From positions 2,852,001-2,916,000 of the forward strand of contig NZ_CP081149.1 in NCBI RefSeq assembly GCF_019665785.1: a DNA stretch of 64,000 nucleotides, read 5' to 3'. Source of the DNA: Deefgea piscis. Lineage in GTDB: Bacteria > Pseudomonadota > Gammaproteobacteria > Burkholderiales > Chitinibacteraceae. A program made the translations under genes and the position numbers. The notes under the pieces are model-generated. The model was not told where the DNA came from, did no database searches, and saw only the letters and a program-made list of their open reading frames with translations. The number at the start of each line of letters is the position of its first letter. The stretch's first letter is position 1. Of this stretch, positions 57,219 through 64,000 are shown piece by piece.

Positions 57219-58256
57219 TTACGCCACTTGTGTTTGATGCTCTTCACCGACACGTGCACGCACAGTACCCATTTGGTAAACCGTTTCGCCTTCAGCTTCA
57301 AGTAAAGCCGTTGCCGCAGCTGCGTCTGCCGCCGACATAATCACCACCATGCCTACGCCACAGTTAAAGGTTTTGTACATTTCTTGTGGTGCAACATTGC
57401 CTTCTTTTTGCAGCCACTGGAATAATTTTGGCATCGTCCAGCTAGCGGCATCGATTTGCGCAACGACATTGGCTGGCAATACGCGCGGTACGTTTTCAGT
57501 AATGCCGCCACCGGTGATGTGCGCCATGCCTTTGACCGTCATTTGAGCCATCAGTTTCAATAATGGCTTCACATAAATGCGCGTTGGTGCCATCACCACG
57601 TCACCCAAGCTCTTGCCACCATCAAATTCAGCTGCGTAATCGGCATCAGCTAGATGCAAGATTTTGCGGATCAGCGAGTAACCATTTGAGTGCGCGCCAT
57701 TGGATGCCAAGCCCAATACCACGTCGCCAGCGGCAATCGTCGTGCCGTCGATGATTTTGCTTTTTTCCACGACGCCAACGGCAAAGCCCGCCAAGTCGTA
57801 TTCGCCAACAGGATACATGCCTGGCATTTCAGCGGTTTCGCCGCCCGTTAAAGCGCAACCAGCTTGCTCGCAACCCGCAGCAATGCCTTTGATGACTTCA
57901 GTTGCGCTAGCAACGTCCAACTTGCCACAAGCAAAATAATCAAGGAAAAACAGTGGCTCAGCGCCTTGCACCAAAATATCATTCACGCTCATACCAACCA
58001 AATCGATACCCACGGTATCGTGACGATTCAGTTCGAATGCGAGTTTGAGTTTAGTGCCCACACCATCGGTGCCCGACACCAACACTGGCTCTTGGAATTT
58101 TTTGCTGATTTCAACCAGCGCGCCAAAACCACCGATACCGCCGAGAACTTCTGGGCGCATCGTACGTTTAGCAAACGGTTTGATGTTTTCAACGAGCTGG
58201 TCACCAGCGTCGATATCAACACCGGCATCGCGGTAACTCAGACTTTGTTTGGACAT
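57219..58256 (-). CDS. purM: Phosphoribosylformylglycinamidine cyclo-ligase
   Basis: ATP-dependent AIR synthetase, 345 residues, fifth step of purine synthesis. The start [19 protein letters not shown] and [23 protein letters not shown] motifs are diagnostic. It is divergent from hda, an arrangement seen in many proteobacteria. Confidence 0.97.
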   Translation of the reverse strand: MSKQSLSYRDAGVDIDAGDQLVENIKPFAKRTMRPEVLGGIGGFGALVEISKKFQEPVLVSGTDGVGTKLKLAFELNRHDTVGIDLVGMSVNDILVQGAEPLFFLDYFACGKLDVASATEVIKGIAAGCEQAGCALTGGETAEMPGMYPVGEYDLAGFAVGVVEKSKIIDGTTIAAGDVVLGLASNGAHSNGYSLIRKILHLADADYAAEFDGGKSLGDVVMAPTRIYVKPLLKLMAQMTVKGMAHITGGGITENVPRVLPANVVAQIDAASWTMPKLFQWLQKEGNVAPQEMYKTFNCGVGMVVIMSAADAAAATALLEAEGETVYQMGTVRARVGEEHQTQVA

Positions 58257-58478
58257 GGATTAAGGCCTCGTACTGGAGTGATCTGGGCTGAGCGCGGGTA
58301 GCTTGGTAATGAGTTAACTCATTGACTGTCAAAACACCCGTCGTGTGCGTTAGAATAGAGAGCACATCAGCTAAACCACGCATTTTATATCAAAATTGAC
58401 ACTTCGCCTGCCCCCATTCACAGGAAGAATGCGTTTTCAACGCATAAATTGCCTCCCAAACCCACAAGGTCGCCCTGA

Positions 58479-59153
58479 ATGAATCAGCTCGTCCTTGATC
58501 TGCACCTGCCACAACCGAAAAGTTTTGATGATTTTGTGCGCGGAGAAAATGCCGAACTGCTGTTTCAACTCAGCCAATGGGCCAGTGGCGATCGTACTGT
58601 TCGCGCAATTTATATTTGGGGTGAACACGGCGCAGGGAAAAGCTATCTGCTCGCAGCAGCCAAAGAGCGGCTTATCGACGCACATACTGTCTATTTAGTG
58701 AATGCCAAACGCGACATGCTGCCGCAAACCTTGCCAAGCGATGCGGCATTGATTGTCGATAATGTAGAAAACCTCGACGCTGAACAGCAAATCGTTTTAT
58801 TTGATCATTACAATACGCTGCGTGAAGGCAATGGCCGAATTTTAGTCAGCGGCCATTTGCCGCCCATGTTGCTGCCGCTGCGCGACGACTTAACCACCCG
58901 CTTGGGCTGGGGTTTAATTTATCAACTCAAAACGCTATCGGATACCGACAAAGCCGCCGCATTACAACGCCACGCGCGCAGTCTGGGTTTTGAACTGAGC
59001 GAAGAGCTGGTCGATTATTTAATGCGCCATGCCGAGCGCGATTTACCTAATTTATACCGGCAAATCGACAGCATTAACGCCCTGTCTTTATCCAAACAAC
59101 GCCCTGTCACCATCGCACTATTGCGCGAAGCGCTCAAAAACGAATCGGCTTAA
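58479..59153 (+). CDS. hda: DnaA regulatory inactivator Hda
   Basis: A 224-residue DnaA-homologous AAA+ protein that, with the beta clamp, makes ATP-DnaA hydrolyse its nucleotide after initiation. The clamp-binding QLVLDL is at the extreme N-terminus. Walker A is GEHGAGKS, then ALIVDNVENL. It lacks a DNA-binding domain IV. Confidence 0.94.
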   Translation: MNQLVLDLHLPQPKSFDDFVRGENAELLFQLSQWASGDRTVRAIYIWGEHGAGKSYLLAAAKERLIDAHTVYLVNAKRDMLPQTLPSDAALIVDNVENLDAEQQIVLFDHYNTLREGNGRILVSGHLPPMLLPLRDDLTTRLGWGLIYQLKTLSDTDKAAALQRHARSLGFELSEELVDYLMRHAERDLPNLYRQIDSINALSLSKQRPVTIALLREALKNESA

Positions 59154-59202
59154 TCATTGACGCCCTTGCTTTAAGGCCAGCCACGCGCGCCTTATCGTGT
59201 AA

Positions 59203-59231
59203 AGGTGCGGCTCACTCACCTAGCCTTTTTT
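59203..59231 (+). terminator. Weak terminator after hda
   Basis: AGGTG / CACCT with a nine-base loop, then a T run from 59226. The stem is short. Confidence 0.35.
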
Positions 59232-59430
59232 ACTGATGTTTTTCGTTTAGAAAGCCAACGACTTTGCAGCATCGGCTTTAGCCGACGATCCAAGTCACGC
59301 GCCTCGCAGACAAACGAGCCGACAAAAATCGATTGCAGCAGAAGACAGCATCGCCCTCCCGTAGCGACAACGCATTGCACCATACCTCCAAATCGGTGGT
59401 GACGCGCTCAACCATCGCATACGGCAGGTA

Positions 59431-60060
59431 TTAAGGCAAAATCCGCACGCCCATCGTGACCTGTGTCGCGCCTTGCCAACAGTCAGACGTCGCATCGTAG
59501 CTGGTGCCTGTGGCCGTAACGGCGCCAGCAGTGGCCGAACTGCGCATCACGCCCGAGCTGGGAATGCCATCGTCCAGCAAACGATCTAGCGCACACACAA
59601 AGCGCAAGTCCACCGCGCCCGTACCTGGCTGCATATAGTTGGTATTGGCCGCATAATTGCCACTAGCCGCGCCAGCGACTGAAATCTGCCACGGCACGCC
59701 AAAAACACTATTTAAATCTGCCGCAGTCAGCATATTGGTGTTTTGTAGCAAAATCAGCGCATCACTCGCTTCGGTCGCATCATTGAGTAAACCATTGCGA
59801 GTACCGGCAACACAGTTACTCACGCCATTGCCCAATGCGGGAGCAGTGCCAGTACCCGGACAGCCATCGCCCGGATACGCGCCGTATTTATCAAAATAGG
59901 CATTAAACGCGGTTTGCATTTTATTGACTTGCGCCGCCATATTTTTAACTTTGGCGCTATCAATCAAGTCTTTGCCTTTAAAGGCAGCCCCCAAAATCAA
60001 ACCAATAATCACTAAGACAATGGCCATTTCGACCAAGGTAAAACCTCGTTTTTTTTGCAT
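59431..60060 (-). CDS. Type IV pilin-like / type II pseudopilin protein
   Basis: A 209-residue prepilin. The leader MQKKRG is cut before Phe7, and the mature N-terminus FTLVEMAIVLVIIGLIL has Glu5. The C-terminal domain has several Cys (positions near 74, 88, 152 and 193), which may form disulfides. No pilus assembly gene is near, so this is an orphan. It may be a minor pilin, a pseudopilin or a DNA-uptake pilin. It is divergent from leuS. Confidence 0.85.
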   Translation of the reverse strand: MQKKRGFTLVEMAIVLVIIGLILGAAFKGKDLIDSAKVKNMAAQVNKMQTAFNAYFDKYGAYPGDGCPGTGTAPALGNGVSNCVAGTRNGLLNDATEASDALILLQNTNMLTAADLNSVFGVPWQISVAGAASGNYAANTNYMQPGTGAVDLRFVCALDRLLDDGIPSSGVMRSSATAGAVTATGTSYDATSDCWQGATQVTMGVRILP

Positions 60061-60238
60061 GTTTTAATCCCGCTATGATTAATGTCCGATTCATTGAGCA
60101 ATAAGCCCTGATCACTAAGCTGGCAATTTCTTTCTTGAAAAAACAAAACAGCATTCAATATTTGTCATTATTTGGCGTAAGGCAAGCCAATTTACTGCAG
60201 CTCATCACCGAAATCGTCTGAGTTCAATCCCGACGCAG

Positions 60239-62936
<2,698 letters not shown>

Positions 62937-62965
62937 CACGGCACGTTAGCATTTAGCGAGTCAGG

Positions 62966-63006
62966 CGTTTGACCTTGCCATTGATCGAATACGGCAAGGT
63001 CAAACG
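62966..63006. repeat. 14-bp perfect inverted repeat
   Basis: CGTTTGACCTTGCC at 62966-62979 faces GGCAAGGTCAAACG at 62993-63006, with a 13-base loop. It follows the leuS stop by 30 bases and has no T run. Confidence 0.7.
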
Positions 63007-63135
63007 TAGCAGTACATTTGGCAAACCATCACGGACCAGACCGCTCGATTTCGCTGAGTTGGGTGGCGAATCCGCGGGCATAATAAGCAGCCGAAAGCAC
63101 CGATACGCTAGACGTATCCAATCGACTGAACCGAT

Positions 63136-63168
63136 GTGTGAACCAGCCCGTAAAAAACTGGTCCACAC
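63136..63168. repeat. Inverted repeat
   Basis: GTGTGAACCAG at 63136-63146 pairs with CTGGTCCACAC at 63158-63168 (10 of 11). Confidence 0.55.
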
Positions 63169-63245
63169 CCGTCAATTCACCGACTCAATGCCCGCAGCCC
63201 ATATCAAGCCGCTGGCGTTAAGCCGCAATTATTTTGGAGTACAGC

Positions 63246-63800
63246 ATGCCCTTACGTTTGAAAACCCTCGTCCTTCTTGGGCTCTGCCTTAGCCTAATGG
63301 GCTGCGGCTTTCATTTACGCGGGCAAGGGCCGGCTTCGCAACTGAACTTTAAAACCATACAAGTCAGCGGTGGCGGCAGCGCCGCGCAAGAGCTACGCAA
63401 AGCCATCATCGTGCAAGACAACGTTAAATTAGTGACCAGTGACGCGCAAGTAGCGGTCAATATCGTTAACGAAAGTAGCGACAAACAAATTTTAAGCGTG
63501 AATAGCAAGGGCCAAGTGGTGCAATACCGCGTGTTTTACCGCGTTCGCTTTACCGCTACGCTCAACAAACAGCCATTAATTGAAGACGGCAATATCTCGC
63601 TGAGCCGCACCTTGCAGTGGGATGAAGACAATATTCTCGCCAATGAATTTGAAGAAGGTAAGTTGATTACCGAAATGCAGCGTGATTCTTCGCAGCAAAT
63701 CATTCGCCGTATTAATGCCGCAGCCAAAAAGACCAGTAACGCTTCGGTAACAGCATCAGCGGCTTCAGTAACGTCAGCGATTGCGCCTACACAACCATAA
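63246..63800 (+). CDS. lptE: LPS assembly lipoprotein LptE
   Basis: A 184-residue outer-membrane lipoprotein that plugs LptD. The lipobox LSLMGC puts the lipidated Cys at residue 20, followed by GFHLRGQ, the classic LptE start. The C-terminal 20 or so residues are rich in Ser, Ala and Thr. ATG 63246 has TTTGGAG upstream. The TAA shares its last base with the holA ATG (TAATG). Confidence 0.93.
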   Translation: MPLRLKTLVLLGLCLSLMGCGFHLRGQGPASQLNFKTIQVSGGGSAAQELRKAIIVQDNVKLVTSDAQVAVNIVNESSDKQILSVNSKGQVVQYRVFYRVRFTATLNKQPLIEDGNISLSRTLQWDEDNILANEFEEGKLITEMQRDSSQQIIRRINAAAKKTSNASVTASAASVTSAIAPTQP

Positions 63801-64000
63801 TGCGTAGCGAAGACTTAGCCGCCGCAGCCAAACGCAAACTCGCCCCGCTGTATATTATTCATGGTGATGAAGCGCTATTGAGCCTAGAAGCGGTGCAAAC
63901 GCTCAGAGACATCGCGCGGCAGCAAGGCTATAGCGAGCGCGAAGTACTTACCGTGGAAAATGCGGCGCAATTTCAATGGGAGCAGCTGATTTCTGCTGGG
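63800..64000 (+). CDS. holA: DNA polymerase III delta subunit, 5' part
   Basis: The first 67 codons of HolA: MRSEDLAAAAKRKLAPLYII followed by HGDEALLSLEAVQTLR. HGDE is the delta-subunit N-terminal signature. The clamp-loader subunit opens the beta clamp. The gene runs off the right edge of the window and shares one base with the lptE stop. Confidence 0.92.
   Translation, partial: MRSEDLAAAAKRKLAPLYIIHGDEALLSLEAVQTLRDIARQQGYSEREVLTVENAAQFQWEQLISAG

Larger units (their letters stand above)
62937..63245. other. Hairpin-rich gap between leuS and lptE
   Basis: No convincing gene. Two strong hairpins (listed separately) and a smaller GATACG / CGTATC lie here. An open frame runs through to lptE, but its coding character is poor. 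Confidence 0.5.

Noticed and set aside
59295..59495. 66-residue minus-strand frame at the pilin 3' end
   Set aside because: It overlaps the pilin gene in a different frame and is rich in Arg, Cys and Trp as shadow frames often are.
62969..63292. 107-residue frame across the leuS-lptE gap
   Set aside because: It starts in a hairpin arm and overlaps the lptE start in another frame; codon use is poor.

Overview
This window is a mostly housekeeping stretch of a betaproteobacterial chromosome. Gene content and order point to the Neisseriales, perhaps a Chitinibacteraceae-like genus (Chitinibacter, Deefgea, Iodobacter); the family is an inference and no 16S gene is present. Supporting marks are an aroE-mtgA pair, a very long DUF3683-type FAD/Fe-S oxidoreductase, hprK inside the rpoN operon, degS-like/nif3/petABC/sspAB in a row, and leuS-lptE-holA.

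Layout. 1-5.0 kb: a HAD phosphatase (cut by the window edge), a YigZ-family protein, and two paralogous TPR proteins flanking an iron-type alcohol dehydrogenase. 5.3-9.2 kb: the 1291-residue FAD/Fe-S oxidoreductase, followed by a 270-bp MITE-like palindromic element between its stop codon and a terminator. 9.6-14.0 kb: HIT protein, an unrecognised 535-residue protein, a metallo-beta-lactamase-fold phosphodiesterase, an FHA protein and a PP2C phosphatase. 14.5-16.8 kb: mtgA, aroE and a rhodanese. 17.1-26.7 kb: nitrogen control, with glnA at one end and ntrBC at the other. Both carry sequence matches to NtrC boxes and sigma-54 promoters. Between them lie a DUF6929-like secreted protein, a decayed gene, a solute-binding protein, a MASE1-GGDEF cyclase, a SelT/SelW-like protein and a DUF4124 protein. 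26.8-35.8 kb: STAS protein, ferredoxin-NADP reductase, etfBA divergent from ETF-ubiquinone oxidoreductase, SemiSWEET, asd, dtd, and a small ORF coupled to a MATE exporter.

35.9-45.1 kb, minus strand, is one long run of close or overlapping genes: kdsD-kdsC-lptC-lptA-lptB-rpoN-hpf-ptsN-hprK-rapZ-(NusG_II)-(Gx transporter)-ubiX. It joins Kdo/LPS export, sigma-54, ribosome hibernation, nitrogen-PTS control and, at the 3' end, a less usual membrane pair plus the flavin prenyltransferase. 45.2-53.7 kb: a Kef-type antiporter, a DegS-like protease, a Nif3-like protein, a small lipoprotein, the cytochrome bc1 complex (petABC) and sspAB. 53.8-60.1 kb: an RsmB-like rRNA methyltransferase, DUF3108, purN, purM, hda and an orphan type IV pilin-like protein. 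60.3-64.0 kb: leuS, a hairpin-rich gap, lptE and the start of holA.

No tRNA, rRNA, CRISPR array, complete insertion sequence or prophage was seen. The least ordinary features are the MITE-like element, the paired NtrC/sigma-54 sites, the gene broken by a single in-frame TGA near 20.3 kb, the TPR paralogue pair, and the NusG_II-Gx-ubiX tail of the rpoN operon. I did not find a clear new defence or mobile system.
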